A model generated the notes under the pieces. That model saw only the letters and a list, made by a program, of their open reading frames with translations, did no database searches and was not told the origin of the DNA. The translations under genes were made by a program, and so were the position numbers. Below are positions 16,490 to 25,877 of a stretch of DNA of 64,000 nt, one piece after another. Source of the stretch: Methanolobus chelungpuianus (GTDB lineage: Archaea > Halobacteriota > Methanosarcinia > Methanosarcinales > Methanosarcinaceae); assembly GCF_024500045.1 (NCBI RefSeq), contig NZ_JTEO01000004.1, positions 744,001 through 808,000 on the forward strand. Direction: 5' to 3'. Position 1 is the first letter of the stretch. Each line of letters opens with the position of its first letter.

Positions 16490-17344
16490 ATGGTGAGCGT
16501 AGAGGATTATGGTGAATATGAGACTGCATGGTGTCCGGGATGCGGTGATTTCAATATACTTAAGGCAGTTAAGGCAGCTCTTGCAAATCTTGCCATGCCT
16601 CCTTCCGAAGTGCTGATGGTCTCAGGCATCGGTCAGGCAGGAAAGCTTCCCCAGTATCTGAACTGCAACTTCTTCAACGGCCTTCATGGACGTACTCTTC
16701 CTCCAGCAACTGCGGCAAAGCTGGCAAACCACGAACTGACGGTGATTGCGGTAGCAGGGGACGGGGACTGCTACGGCGAAGGAGGCAATCATCTGATACA
16801 CGCCGTCAGAAGAAATCCCGACATTACTGTGATTGTGCATAACAACCAGATATACGGCCTTACAAAGGGACAGGCTTCACCTACCAGCGAGCGCGGCATG
16901 GTCTCCAAGATACAGAAGCAGGGTGTGTTCAACAATCCGTTCAACCCCATCGCATTTGCTATCTCCCAGGACTGTTCCTTTGTGGGCAGGGGATATGCGG
17001 GGGATGTCCAGCACCTCACAGAACTGCTGATGAAAGCTATCCAGCACCGGGGTCTCTCTCTGGTTGACGTGCTCCAGCCCTGTGTCACCTTTAACAAACT
17101 GAACACGTTCAAATGGTACTCCAACAGGGTCTACAAGATGGAGGAAGGTGAGTATGCTCTTGATGACAGGGTGAAAGCCTTTGAAAGGTCCCTCGAATGG
17201 GGTGACAGGATACCCCTTGGGATATTCTACACCAATGAGAGGCCGATCCTGGAGGATAATCACGAGATCCTGAAAGAAGCTCCCCTGATAAGACACAAGC
17301 CGGAGACTGGGAGAGTTAACAGGCTGATCGAAGGGTTCACATAA
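16490..17344 (+). CDS. korB: 2-oxoacid:ferredoxin oxidoreductase, beta subunit
   Basis: The 284-residue protein has WCPGCGDFNILKA at the N-terminus, cysteines at LNCNFFNGLHGRTLPPATAAKL, and the thiamine diphosphate motif GDGDCYGEGGNHLIHAVRRNPDITVIVHNNQIYGLTKGQASPTS (G-D-G-D ... N-N). It binds TPP and one [4Fe-4S] cluster and forms the catalytic core with the gamma-alpha subunit encoded immediately upstream (the ATG follows the TGA with no gap). The length fits the KorB family. It ends seven bases from the stop of the convergent hemK2 gene. Confidence 0.92.
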   Translation: MVSVEDYGEYETAWCPGCGDFNILKAVKAALANLAMPPSEVLMVSGIGQAGKLPQYLNCNFFNGLHGRTLPPATAAKLANHELTVIAVAGDGDCYGEGGNHLIHAVRRNPDITVIVHNNQIYGLTKGQASPTSERGMVSKIQKQGVFNNPFNPIAFAISQDCSFVGRGYAGDVQHLTELLMKAIQHRGLSLVDVLQPCVTFNKLNTFKWYSNRVYKMEEGEYALDDRVKAFERSLEWGDRIPLGIFYTNERPILEDNHEILKEAPLIRHKPETGRVNRLIEGFT

Positions 17345-17351
17345 CCCTCGA

Positions 17352-17963
17352 TCACTTTTGCTCGCCCGGGCACGAATGCCCAGTTGCCTTGATGACGACC
17401 AGTTCCTCAAAGGAGCATTTCACGCTGGCTACTATCTTTGTCTTCAATCCGTAAGCTTGCATCCGCTCGCTTACCTCTTTTATGCCCGTCAGGGACGAAA
17501 CTAACAAAAGGATTGTTCCTCCGGGTGCAAGGTAGCCGGAGACTTCTTCTGAGAAATACCTGATAGAGGTACGTCCATCAATACCGCCGTCAAAAGCATA
17601 GTTCAGCCATCCCGGTACTTTCTCATCTTCAGATGTTGGAAGATAGGGGGGATTGAATACGATAAGGTCGAACTGCCTGTCTTTTCTGATGCCTGCGAAC
17701 ATGTCTGTCCTGATGACCTCTATGCCGTTGGAGCGTGCGCATGCGGCTGCATAAGGGTTGATCTCAGTTGCGATGAGCTTTACCTTCCTGTTCGCCTGTA
17801 CGACAGCGGACACAAAGCCCGTGCCTGTCCCTATTTCAAGGACCCGCATGCCATCTTCTGCATGCCCGACCGCAGCATCAGCAAGCAGGTATGAGTCCTC
17901 CGCCGGGTCATATACGCTCTCTGCCAGCTTTATTTCCGCACTCCTGTAGTTGATGGTGACCAT
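17352..17963 (-). CDS. HemK2/MTQ2-type protein methyltransferase
   Basis: The 203-residue SAM-dependent methyltransferase shows VLEIGTGTGFVSAVV (motif I), IATEINPYAAACA, and FNPPYLPT (the N-P-P-Y motif for amide or amine methylation). Archaeal members methylate the release factor aRF1 at the GGQ glutamine, as HemK2/Mtq2 do in eukaryotes. I place the start at ATG 17963 (MVTINYRSAEIKL), four bases after the ksgA stop; a longer in-frame reading into ksgA has no family support. It is the last gene of the L21e-rpoF-DUF655-ksgA-hemK2 cluster, conserved in euryarchaea. Confidence 0.9.
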   Translation of the reverse strand: MVTINYRSAEIKLAESVYDPAEDSYLLADAAVGHAEDGMRVLEIGTGTGFVSAVVQANRKVKLIATEINPYAAACARSNGIEVIRTDMFAGIRKDRQFDLIVFNPPYLPTSEDEKVPGWLNYAFDGGIDGRTSIRYFSEEVSGYLAPGGTILLLVSSLTGIKEVSERMQAYGLKTKIVASVKCSFEELVVIKATGHSCPGEQK

Positions 17964-17967
17964 AAGC

Positions 17968-18777
17968 CTAGGTATTCTGTTTGTGTGCGTACAGGATGTT
18001 TGCAAGGCGGGCAAGCTCTTCAGGTTCCAGGTTCTCAGGTCTCCTGTCAAGCATTTCCTGGGGAATCTCATCGACGAAATCCCTGATGTCGATACCAAGC
18101 AGCTGCTTGTTCCTTATAATGGAGTTGCGGATCTTCTTGCGTCGCTGGCCGAAGACAGCCGTGACGAAGTGCAGGAAGTATTCCCTGTCTGCAACCTCAA
18201 AGGGCGCGGGTCTTGGCTCGAGCCTGACCACCGCGGAGAGGACTTCAGGAGGTGGTGAGAAGGCACCCCTGGGGATTTTCATGATGATGGATGCATCTGC
18301 AAAGTAATGTGCATTGACGGATAGCCTGCTGTAATCCTCTGAATTTGCGTGGGCTACCATCCTTTGTGCGAACTCGTACTGGTACATGAGTATGCCCAGC
18401 CTGAAATCATGCCTGAACAACTTGAATGTTATTTCGGAGGAAATGGAATAAGGAAGATTGGAAACCACTTTATCGAAGGCCGGGAACTCCACTTCCAGGA
18501 CATCTCCGGGAATGATCTCGAGCCTGCCGTCATCTCCGAAACGGTCACGGAGCACGTCCACAAGGGCAGGGTCACGTTCTATGGCGACCACCTTTTTAGC
18601 ACGCTTCATCAGCCTCTCGGTGAGGTTGCCTATGCCGGCCCCGATTTCCAGTATGGTCTCATGGGGCTGGATATCCGCAGCTTCAACTATCCTGTCAAGT
18701 ATGCGCTCGTCCACGAGGAAATGCTGGTCGTGGTCACCGCCACGTATGCCATATTTCCTGAGAATGTTGTGAACCAA
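17968..18777 (-). CDS. ksgA: 16S rRNA N6,N6-adenine dimethyltransferase KsgA/Dim1
   Basis: The 269-residue protein has DQHFLVDERILDRIV, LEIGAGIGNLTERL (SAM motif I), IERDPALV, IPGDVLEVEFP and SNLPYSISSEI (N-L-P-Y motif IV) followed by FAQRMVA and the C-terminal helical domain. It dimethylates two adjacent adenosines in the helix 45 loop at the 3' end of 16S rRNA. It lies 16 bp after the DUF655 gene and four bases before hemK2 in one transcription unit. Confidence 0.95.
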   Translation of the reverse strand: MVHNILRKYGIRGGDHDQHFLVDERILDRIVEAADIQPHETILEIGAGIGNLTERLMKRAKKVVAIERDPALVDVLRDRFGDDGRLEIIPGDVLEVEFPAFDKVVSNLPYSISSEITFKLFRHDFRLGILMYQYEFAQRMVAHANSEDYSRLSVNAHYFADASIIMKIPRGAFSPPPEVLSAVVRLEPRPAPFEVADREYFLHFVTAVFGQRRKKIRNSIIRNKQLLGIDIRDFVDEIPQEMLDRRPENLEPEELARLANILYAHKQNT

Positions 18778-18793
18778 GAAAAGAACACCCTGC

Positions 18794-19390
18794 TTATTCT
18801 TTTGGACGCTTCGGAGGCAGGGTGAAGAGCCTGTACTTGATGGCCTCGTCCCTGAGTTCTTCGATTATCCTGTTGGCGATGACTTTCTGGGGGGAGTGCA
18901 CTCCGCCTACCCTTGTGTGGAGGTCATCAAGGCTCTTAAATGCTCCTTTCTTCCTTTCGTCTATGATGGCCCACATAAGTTTCTTGCCGATGCCAGGCAG
19001 CAACTCAAGCATATGCAGCCTGTTTGTGATAGGGTGTGCATCGTTGAAGAACTTGACAAAACGCTCTTCATCGTTCTTGACATTCATCTCCAGGATGAAG
19101 GGCAGTTCCAGCTGGGCACCGTGGCTGAGATTGGTATAGCCTATCCTGTGCTTGACATGGTCGATCTCATCCCTGTCGCCTTCTCCAATGTAAACGCGCG
19201 ATTGGATGCTCGGACTTTTACCTTCCTTTGGTATCAGTTCCATCAGCACGAAATTCCTCTCGCCGATGGCCTGGACCACCGGTTTTTTCTGGTAGGATGG
19301 CCTCTTATCCTCATTGCTGCCATAAGGCAGATAATCGAGGACCCATGCGTATTCTTCTTTTTCAGGTGGCTTTCCCCTAATTTGTGTCAT
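18794..19390 (-). CDS. DUF655 family protein (OB-fold plus helix-hairpin-helix)
   Basis: The 198-residue protein belongs to the archaeal DUF655 family: N-terminal WVLDYLPYG with a beta-rich segment (VQAIGERNFVLMELIPKEG, RVYIGEGDRDEIDHVKHRIGY) and a C-terminal helix-hairpin-helix region (MLELLPGIGKKLMWAIIDERKKGAF, then FKSLDDLHTRVGGVHSP). Such folds bind nucleic acid. The gene is always found between rpoF and ksgA in many euryarchaea, which suggests a role in transcription or ribosome biogenesis; no function is established. Confidence 0.9.
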   Translation of the reverse strand: MTQIRGKPPEKEEYAWVLDYLPYGSNEDKRPSYQKKPVVQAIGERNFVLMELIPKEGKSPSIQSRVYIGEGDRDEIDHVKHRIGYTNLSHGAQLELPFILEMNVKNDEERFVKFFNDAHPITNRLHMLELLPGIGKKLMWAIIDERKKGAFKSLDDLHTRVGGVHSPQKVIANRIIEELRDEAIKYRLFTLPPKRPKE

Positions 19391-19461
19391 GTTCCCTCCG
19401 GTATACCCACTGGTAATGTTTACGTATCTCTCTTGAAAAAAAGGATGTATCGGATATAAAT

Positions 19462-19815
19462 TTAATCCATTGCCTCTTCGACCATTTCCAGCATCTGGTC
19501 CAGTTCCACATCACTTAGGGTGAATCTTTCCTTGGCGTACAGGGACCTGAGCTCGTCCCTGGTCATAGGCATTATGTCCGCTATCCTGATGGCTATATCA
19601 GGTTTCATTTTTTCCAGTGTCATAAGCTTGTTCACAAGCTCCCTTGACTTTTCCGGAGATGACTTTGAGAACGTATCTGCATGATTGATAGCCTTACGCA
19701 GCTCATATCCCAGCTCTTCTTCATTTTGCATGCGCTCTTCCATGATCTGGTGTAAGATGCCTTTCACTTCAGACAGGGTCAGCAACTCTTCGCTCAGAAT
19801 TTCCTTAACAATCAT
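19462..19815 (-). CDS. rpoF: DNA-directed RNA polymerase subunit F (Rpb4)
   Basis: The 117-residue helical protein matches archaeal RpoF: MIVKEILSEELLTLSEVKGIL, then KAINHADTFSKSSPEKSRELVNKL and the HRDC-like C-terminal part (PDIAIRIADIMPMTRDELRSLYAKERFTLSDVELDQML). It forms the RNA polymerase stalk with RpoE. It sits between L21e and DUF655 in a conserved cluster. Confidence 0.95.
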   Translation of the reverse strand: MIVKEILSEELLTLSEVKGILHQIMEERMQNEEELGYELRKAINHADTFSKSSPEKSRELVNKLMTLEKMKPDIAIRIADIMPMTRDELRSLYAKERFTLSDVELDQMLEMVEEAMD

Positions 19816-19950
19816 TGGTATACACTCTTGAATATTATATCATGATCTCTATGCGACATCAACTAAAATATTGCAATATATCCTCATTGTTGCCAACAAA
19901 GATATATCTAACGTTGTGTCGCCCGCTTATGTGATACAGCTACCCGTATC

Positions 19951-20244
19951 TTAATACTTCTGTGGTTTCAGGTGCTGTGGGAGGGATATGAGTTCCTTTG
20001 TAGCATTACCGTCCCTGATGTGGAGCAGGTAGGCGCGGCCACGCTGACCTACGATCTTGCCGGTCCTTCCCTGGAACCTTGGGTTTGGCATTCCCTTCTG
20101 TACGCTGGGGTCGATATCGATGTGGACCATCTGGCCCTCCTCGAATTCCTGGATGGCCTTGCTTACAGGGGAGATCCCTCTCTCTCTTACAGTCTTCTTC
20201 AGTTTGTAACGTGTACAGCATTTTTCACCGTGTGATGTTGGCAT
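19951..20244 (-). CDS. rpl21e: 50S ribosomal protein L21e
   Basis: The 97-residue protein shows the L21e pattern: [52 protein letters not shown] and [10 protein letters not shown]. It is a basic large-subunit protein. It precedes rpoF by 135 bp and follows pus10, as in related methanogens. Confidence 0.96.
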   Translation of the reverse strand: MPTSHGEKCCTRYKLKKTVRERGISPVSKAIQEFEEGQMVHIDIDPSVQKGMPNPRFQGRTGKIVGQRGRAYLLHIRDGNATKELISLPQHLKPQKY

Positions 20245-20331
20245 TTTCTTCCTCCGTATATCAACTTGATTCTAGATTCTGTTAATGAGTTATAATATCT
20301 CAATGATGTGAACTCAGCCAGGAAAACGCAG

Positions 20332-21624
20332 TCATATATCCACATTGATCACATCGAGCTCGGTAACCTTTGCCTGAATGCCCAGCAGTCCTGTAAGGCT
20401 CGGCTGTGTCCTTCCGTCGTCACCGGATACCAGCTCCTTGACATACAGACCGCCGTCGCAGTGTACCTGCATAATGGCGTACTCATCCGTCAGCTCCGTA
20501 AGCTGCATGTCATGCACGTTCCTCTTACGAACCAGGTCGGCCCTTCTGTGGGATACGCGCTGCGGTGTCCTCTGTGATATCTCGGCTCCGATAAGATTAT
20601 CGATTGCAGATATAAGCATTTCCTTGGAAACTGGCTCTTTGAATGTAACTTTAAGGTTATAAACCTTATCCGCCTTTGATGATTTAAGTGCCTCTATAAC
20701 TTCCTTCTGCACCATCTCCAGGCCTTCGACCTCCACCTTGCCGGCAGCATAGGCATTAATCCTTTTTTCAAGTTCCCCCACATCAAATGTGCGTATCGGG
20801 GAATTGAGTATCTCCACGACAAAGGGCCTTCCTGTACCGCCCATCAGGGCATCTATATCTTCCCTTCCTGCTCCATGGAAGGTGGTATCGCTGGCACCCG
20901 TGACCTTCAGAACCTCTTCCCTTATGAGTTCGTCAACTGACTCATGATACTGCTTACCGGTGAAGGCGCATTTCTCACATCCCCTGCCTCCGCAGCTCCT
21001 GCATGGCCATCTCGTCTGCGGGATACCCCTGACAAGTTTCCTGTACCTGCCCTGTATGTAGAGAGAACGCACCTGGATACTGACAGTATCCTCGGCAAGG
21101 TCGAGGGTCACAAGCACATCCGGCCTGTTGAATTCGACTTCCTTGCCAGTGCGTGAGGCTATGAGCTTACCGACTTCCCTGTTCAGTTCGGTCTTGAGCT
21201 GCTCTGCATAAGTTATACCGCACTCGCTCCAGAGTATCTCCTCATTCTCGCTCAGCAATCCGCTGACCTTTGTTCCTACAAGGAATGTCGAGTACTCGAT
21301 GTTCCCTATGGCTTCTACGGCCCGGTCGGCCCAGCTATCCAGATTGTCATATAGTCCAAGGCACACCCAGCATTTGCTGCCTTCATCCTTGAGTCCCAGC
21401 GTCTTCCTTGCAAAAGGACTGCTTGGTGCGAGCTGTTTCAGGACAATGTCGTCCCCGGATGCCTTATGCAGCAGGTCCCCTTCCATGGCAAGGGCAAGCT
21501 TTACGGCCCTTCCTCTTTCTACATTGGTAAGGCCCGTGGACAGTTTCGCAAATTGCCTGCCCATGCAGTTATCGCAGATCGGCCCCTCATTGATTATCCT
21601 CTTAGCAGTTTCAAGTATGCTCAT
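20332..21624 (-). CDS. pus10: tRNA pseudouridine synthase Pus10
   Basis: The 430-residue protein begins with zinc-binding cysteine pairs (CDNCMGRQFA, CWVCLG), a THUMP-like region, a further Cys set (PCRSCGGRGCEKC) and the catalytic GREDIDALMGGTGRPFVVEI, where the aspartate of R-E-D-x-D is the pseudouridylating nucleophile. Archaeal Pus10 makes pseudouridine 54 and 55 in the T loop of tRNAs. It stands next to trmY, which methylates pseudouridine 54, so substrate and next enzyme are encoded side by side. Confidence 0.95.
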   Translation of the reverse strand: MSILETAKRIINEGPICDNCMGRQFAKLSTGLTNVERGRAVKLALAMEGDLLHKASGDDIVLKQLAPSSPFARKTLGLKDEGSKCWVCLGLYDNLDSWADRAVEAIGNIEYSTFLVGTKVSGLLSENEEILWSECGITYAEQLKTELNREVGKLIASRTGKEVEFNRPDVLVTLDLAEDTVSIQVRSLYIQGRYRKLVRGIPQTRWPCRSCGGRGCEKCAFTGKQYHESVDELIREEVLKVTGASDTTFHGAGREDIDALMGGTGRPFVVEILNSPIRTFDVGELEKRINAYAAGKVEVEGLEMVQKEVIEALKSSKADKVYNLKVTFKEPVSKEMLISAIDNLIGAEISQRTPQRVSHRRADLVRKRNVHDMQLTELTDEYAIMQVHCDGGLYVKELVSGDDGRTQPSLTGLLGIQAKVTELDVINVDI

Positions 21625-21676
21625 CCTATTCCTCTTATAGTGTCCTTGTTCTGTGAGTTACTGTAAATCCTTTTAC

Positions 21677-22282
21677 CTATTCCTGGTGTCCGCTCCTTCT
21701 GTCCAGCTCGTTGAGAATGATTATTATGCAATGGTCCGAGTGGAGTGACAGGGGTCCTATGGAAAGGGTTCCTGCAGACACGGCTTTGATCCGGCTTTCT
21801 TCCTCTTCCGTGACTCCCATATGGTCGCCCAGTATAAATACGGCATCATCAGGAAGGTCCTGCATGACCCGCATGTCCTTCCCTTCCTCGTGCAGGTAGT
21901 AAATGCTCCTGTTCTTCCCCGCGAACTCTGCCAGCAGTTTCTCAAGCCCGCCGCGGCGTATCCATACTCCCGGGGTGGACTGTGACTCGAATTCAGTGGC
22001 ATCTTTCTCCAGTGCTTTCTTTATAAGGGAGCCGCTGCTCCTTTCATCAGGGCTCAGGTACCTGAGCTGCTCCCCGTTGAAGCGCACGATCTTCCCGGGG
22101 TCAGGTTCCCCGAGCAATACTAGGTGCACGTTTACGTCCCTTCTCATTCCGTGGGACAGGAACAGGGCTGAATTTATGCATCTGCAGAGTATGTCCATGC
22201 GCCCTGCAGAACCTGGCAGGTCATTCAGTGAGAAATCACCAGTGGTGAGTGCCTTATGGCCTATGATAACAAAATCCTTCAT
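21677..22282 (-). CDS. trmY: tRNA (pseudouridine54-N1)-methyltransferase TrmY
   Basis: The 201-residue SPOUT protein matches TrmY (former DUF358): MKDFVIIGHKALTTGDFSLNDLPGSAGRMD, HLVLLGEPDPGKIVRF, FILGDHMGVTEEEE and LSIGPLSLHSDHCIIIILNELDR (trefoil knot with the SAM site). It converts pseudouridine 54 to N1-methylpseudouridine in tRNAs. Pus10 makes the substrate and its gene follows 52 bp downstream; the DEAD helicase gene is 28 bp upstream, so all three may be cotranscribed. Confidence 0.95.
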   Translation of the reverse strand: MKDFVIIGHKALTTGDFSLNDLPGSAGRMDILCRCINSALFLSHGMRRDVNVHLVLLGEPDPGKIVRFNGEQLRYLSPDERSSGSLIKKALEKDATEFESQSTPGVWIRRGGLEKLLAEFAGKNRSIYYLHEEGKDMRVMQDLPDDAVFILGDHMGVTEEEESRIKAVSAGTLSIGPLSLHSDHCIIIILNELDRRSGHQE

Positions 22283-22310
22283 TTAGAACTCTCCTTTTAA
22301 CGGGTCCTGC

Positions 22311-23627
22311 TCAGTTCTTTCCTTCCTTCAGCACCATCTTTGCAAGAGCCGCAGCTATCTGCCTGTAGTCCCGGCCTTCGGTTGCCAGCTTACTGACCCA
22401 TTCATCGTATTTATCAAGGTTTCCACTGCGGATGCTCATTCTGACCTTGTCGGCAATCTGTGTCTCCCTGGCCTTATCGGCATCTCTTATGCTGGGCAGT
22501 TCCTTTTTGACTATCTCTGTCTTTGTGTATCTCTGGATAGCTGTCAGTTTTCCCAGCTCGTTCTTCGTGACAAAGGAGTATGCAACCCCGGGCCTTCCAG
22601 CCCTCGCAGTCCTGCCTATCCTGTGTACGTAGGTCTCTATTTCCAGGGGAAGGTCGTAATTGAAGACCACTTCGATGTTCTCTATGTCAAGGCCTCTTGC
22701 GGCAACGTCAGTGGCAATGAGTATGTTGATATCTTCGTCCCTCAGCTTCCCGACGGTGCGTTCCCTGAGGTTCTGCCTGATGTCGCCATGAAGGACTTCC
22801 GCGGAATGGCCGTGTGACCTCAGTTTCACCAGCACCTTATCCACTTCCTTCTTGGTGTTGCAGAACACCAGGGCCGACCTGATATTCTCCACATCGATGA
22901 GTCGATGAAGCGCTTCTACCTTCGAGTTCTCCTTCAGCTCAAAGTAGAACTGCTTTACCTCAGGCACTGTCATCTCCTTCCGGACTACTTTTATGTGCTC
23001 GGGTTCATGCATGTACTCTTCAGTCAGCTTCAGTATGGGTTTTGGCATGGTTGCAGAAAAGAGCAGGGTCTGTCTGTCCTGCGGGGTGAGCAGCAGTATC
23101 TTCTCAATATCTTCCCTGAAGCCCATGTCCAGCATTTCATCAGCCTCGTCAAGCACCACTATCCTGACGGTGTCGGGATTGAGGCTTCCCCTTTCAATGT
23201 GGTCGATTATCCTTCCCGGCGTCCCCACCACGATCTGTGCACCGCCTTCCAGCTCCTGGGTCTGCTGTCCCATGGCCCTGCCGCCGTAAGCGGCCGCTAT
23301 GCCCAGTCCTTCGGTAAGCAGGGATATCCTCTTAAGCTCGTCAGCGATCTGGCTGGCCAGTTCCCTTGTAGGGCACAGGACCATAACCTGCAGCACCTTC
23401 TTTTTCTTATCGGTGAGCTCTACAAGCGGTATCCCGAATGCTGCTGTCTTCCCCGTACCTGTCCGTGCCTGTCCTATTATGTCCTTTCCCTGCATGATGA
23501 GGGGGATGGCCTGTGCCTGGATCTCGGTAGGTTCTATATAACCCATGACCTTGATACTTTTCAGCACGCCTTTGGAAAGGCTGAGGTCCTTGAATGCAAC
23601 TGATTCTGTAACTGATTCTAAGTCCAT
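22311..23627 (-). CDS. DEAD-box ATP-dependent RNA helicase
   Basis: The 438-residue protein has all DEAD-box motifs: Q motif (GYIEPTEIQAQAIP), ARTGTGKT (I), PTRELASQ (Ia), TPGRIIDHI (Ib), VLDEADEML (II), SATMP (III), and in the second domain IATDVAARGLDIE (V) and HRIGRTARAG (VI). Length and short tails resemble CsdA/DeaD-like archaeal helicases that act in RNA folding or ribosome assembly. I prefer ATG 23627 (MDLESVTES) over the GTG at 23636 because GAGTGA precedes it at a normal distance. It leads the cluster with trmY and pus10. Confidence 0.94.
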   Translation of the reverse strand: MDLESVTESVAFKDLSLSKGVLKSIKVMGYIEPTEIQAQAIPLIMQGKDIIGQARTGTGKTAAFGIPLVELTDKKKKVLQVMVLCPTRELASQIADELKRISLLTEGLGIAAAYGGRAMGQQTQELEGGAQIVVGTPGRIIDHIERGSLNPDTVRIVVLDEADEMLDMGFREDIEKILLLTPQDRQTLLFSATMPKPILKLTEEYMHEPEHIKVVRKEMTVPEVKQFYFELKENSKVEALHRLIDVENIRSALVFCNTKKEVDKVLVKLRSHGHSAEVLHGDIRQNLRERTVGKLRDEDINILIATDVAARGLDIENIEVVFNYDLPLEIETYVHRIGRTARAGRPGVAYSFVTKNELGKLTAIQRYTKTEIVKKELPSIRDADKARETQIADKVRMSIRSGNLDKYDEWVSKLATEGRDYRQIAAALAKMVLKEGKN

Positions 23628-23757
23628 GATTGTCACTCTTTATTCTGATGATTGGCGTAAAGATTACTGTGCTTACTATGATTATTGTTCACTAAAAAGA
23701 TACTGGGATAGTGGCTTAACTTCTCCTGTCCGGGAGTATAAAGTACAAATAAAAAGT

Positions 23758-25110
23758 TCATTGATTGAACTTCACTGCATAATAGCCTGCAATACTGTCT
23801 GCTATCCTTGCAACCTCTATGGCGCTCCTGCCAAGGATCCTGATCATAGGTTCTTTTCCCATGGCACCCCTGTCAAAGATAATGTCAGGAACGTTCCCTG
23901 ATCTTACGATGGCATCGGATGTGCCCCATTCTCCCGCATACCCAGTGCAGGCATTCGCCGGCTCTTCCGAACGTTCGAAGGATGCAATTCCCAAGCCCAT
24001 GGCTTTACATACGCTGAGTATCTCCTCGGAATACCTTACGTTCACAGCAGCCCTCACCCTTGGGTCGTGTTCCATTGCTGCGAGGACAGTGCGGGCAACA
24101 TGCCCGCTTACTCCGAAACCTACCTCGCCCACGGGCCGGGGGGAATTCCTGAGCTTGACGATCCTTCCGGCAACGGCTGCGACATCGTCCGTTCCTCTTG
24201 CCTGGGGCAGGGCCATGGCTATGTTACTGCCTGTCTCTGGTATGATCTTTGCAAAATGGGCAGAGGCTGAAATGATGCTGACTGCCTGCTTTACGTCCTC
24301 AAGGACATTGCAGGCTTCTGCATCCCTCCGGATTCCTGCAAGCGGGTTCACAGGCCCGGCTCCTTTGCCGACCAACTGGCTGCCGATAATGGCTCCTACA
24401 ACGAATTCCTTGGCCCTGCGGGCTGCCTCCACAACTGTCAGTCCCTGGGCCAGACCGCATGTAAGGGCAGCTGCATAAGTGCATCCGGAGCCGTGCGTAC
24501 CTCCTCTGACAAACTCCCCGCGGATTATCGTGAACCTGTCCTCCTCTGCTTCGTAGATGACATCCGAGGCATCGAGGTGCCCTCCGGTAACGATCACTGC
24601 CTTGACGCCGGTCCCGGCTATAATCCTGGCCGCTTGTTTTGCGTCCTCCACACTGGCTATGGGCATGCCTGAAAGGGCTGTAGCCTCACTGATGTTCGGG
24701 GTCACGACCTGGCTTATGGGCAGCAATTCCTCTTTAAGTGTCCTGACGGCATCTTTCCTCAGAAGGCTGCCTCCAGCCTCGGCTGCCATTACAGGGTCCA
24801 CCACAAGCCTGATGCTATACTTGCGCACCAGGGAGGCAACGGTGGAGATTATATCCGAGGATGCCAGCATTCCGGATTTGGCCCATCTCACTTCCATGTC
24901 GGTGCATACCGCGTCCGCCTGGCTGGCAACCACTTCAGTCGGCAGGTCAAAAGCGCTCAGTACGCCGGTCGTATTCTGGGATGTCACTGATGTAATGGCG
25001 CATGTGCCATGAAGCCCAAGGGCTGCAATGGTCTTTATATCTGCCTCTATTCCTGCGCCTCCTCCGGAGTCCGATCCTGCTATGGTCATTACAACAGTTG
25101 CCTTTGCCAT
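23758..25110 (-). CDS. thiDN: Bifunctional HMP-P kinase / thiamine-phosphate synthase (ThiD-ThiN)
   Basis: The 450-residue fusion has a ribokinase-like ThiD domain (1-260: TIAGSDSGGGAGIEADIKT, VDPVMAAEAGGSLL, TPNISEATALSG, GGTHGSGCTYAAAL with the anion hole GSGC) and a ThiN domain (about 275-450: PETGSNIAMALPQARG, FGVSGHVARTVLAAM, PDIIFDRGAMGKEPMIRI). It phosphorylates hydroxymethylpyrimidine phosphate and joins it with thiazole phosphate. ATG 25110 is chosen because AAGGAGAG lies nine bases upstream; the in-frame start at 25143 lies in the promoter. Confidence 0.95.
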   Translation of the reverse strand: MAKATVVMTIAGSDSGGGAGIEADIKTIAALGLHGTCAITSVTSQNTTGVLSAFDLPTEVVASQADAVCTDMEVRWAKSGMLASSDIISTVASLVRKYSIRLVVDPVMAAEAGGSLLRKDAVRTLKEELLPISQVVTPNISEATALSGMPIASVEDAKQAARIIAGTGVKAVIVTGGHLDASDVIYEAEEDRFTIIRGEFVRGGTHGSGCTYAAALTCGLAQGLTVVEAARRAKEFVVGAIIGSQLVGKGAGPVNPLAGIRRDAEACNVLEDVKQAVSIISASAHFAKIIPETGSNIAMALPQARGTDDVAAVAGRIVKLRNSPRPVGEVGFGVSGHVARTVLAAMEHDPRVRAAVNVRYSEEILSVCKAMGLGIASFERSEEPANACTGYAGEWGTSDAIVRSGNVPDIIFDRGAMGKEPMIRILGRSAIEVARIADSIAGYYAVKFNQ

Positions 25111-25143
25111 GTATATGCTCTCCTTATATACGTTGTATAACAT

Positions 25144-25583
<440 letters not shown>

Positions 25584-25673
25584 GCGAACGTAACATATAA
25601 GAACTAATACCGTATCTGGGTAATCCACACGATCAACGATCATTTCCAGTTTCAAATAAAAGGTGATTTATAG

Positions 25674-25844
25674 ATGTCAAAAGGTACTCCCTCAATGGGT
25701 AAAAGGCAGAAGCGCACTCATGCAAAATGCAGGCGCTGTGGCAGTGTTTCACTCAACATTCATACAAAACAGTGTACTTGCTGTGGTTTCGGTAAGACCT
25801 CTCGCATGAGAAGTTACCAGTGGCAGGCAAAGTGCAAGTGGTAA
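25674..25844 (+). CDS. rpl37e: 50S ribosomal protein L37e
   Basis: The 56-residue zinc-binding protein reads [20 protein letters not shown], then [19 protein letters not shown] and ends [15 protein letters not shown]. Four cysteines (C19, C22, C34, C37) form the zinc ribbon of L37e. AGGTGAT lies just upstream. It lies between lsm and purF in the same direction. Confidence 0.96.
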   Translation: MSKGTPSMGKRQKRTHAKCRRCGSVSLNIHTKQCTCCGFGKTSRMRSYQWQAKCKW

Positions 25845-25877
25845 GCCTGAGCTCTTTCTTTACCCGCCGGGGATAAG

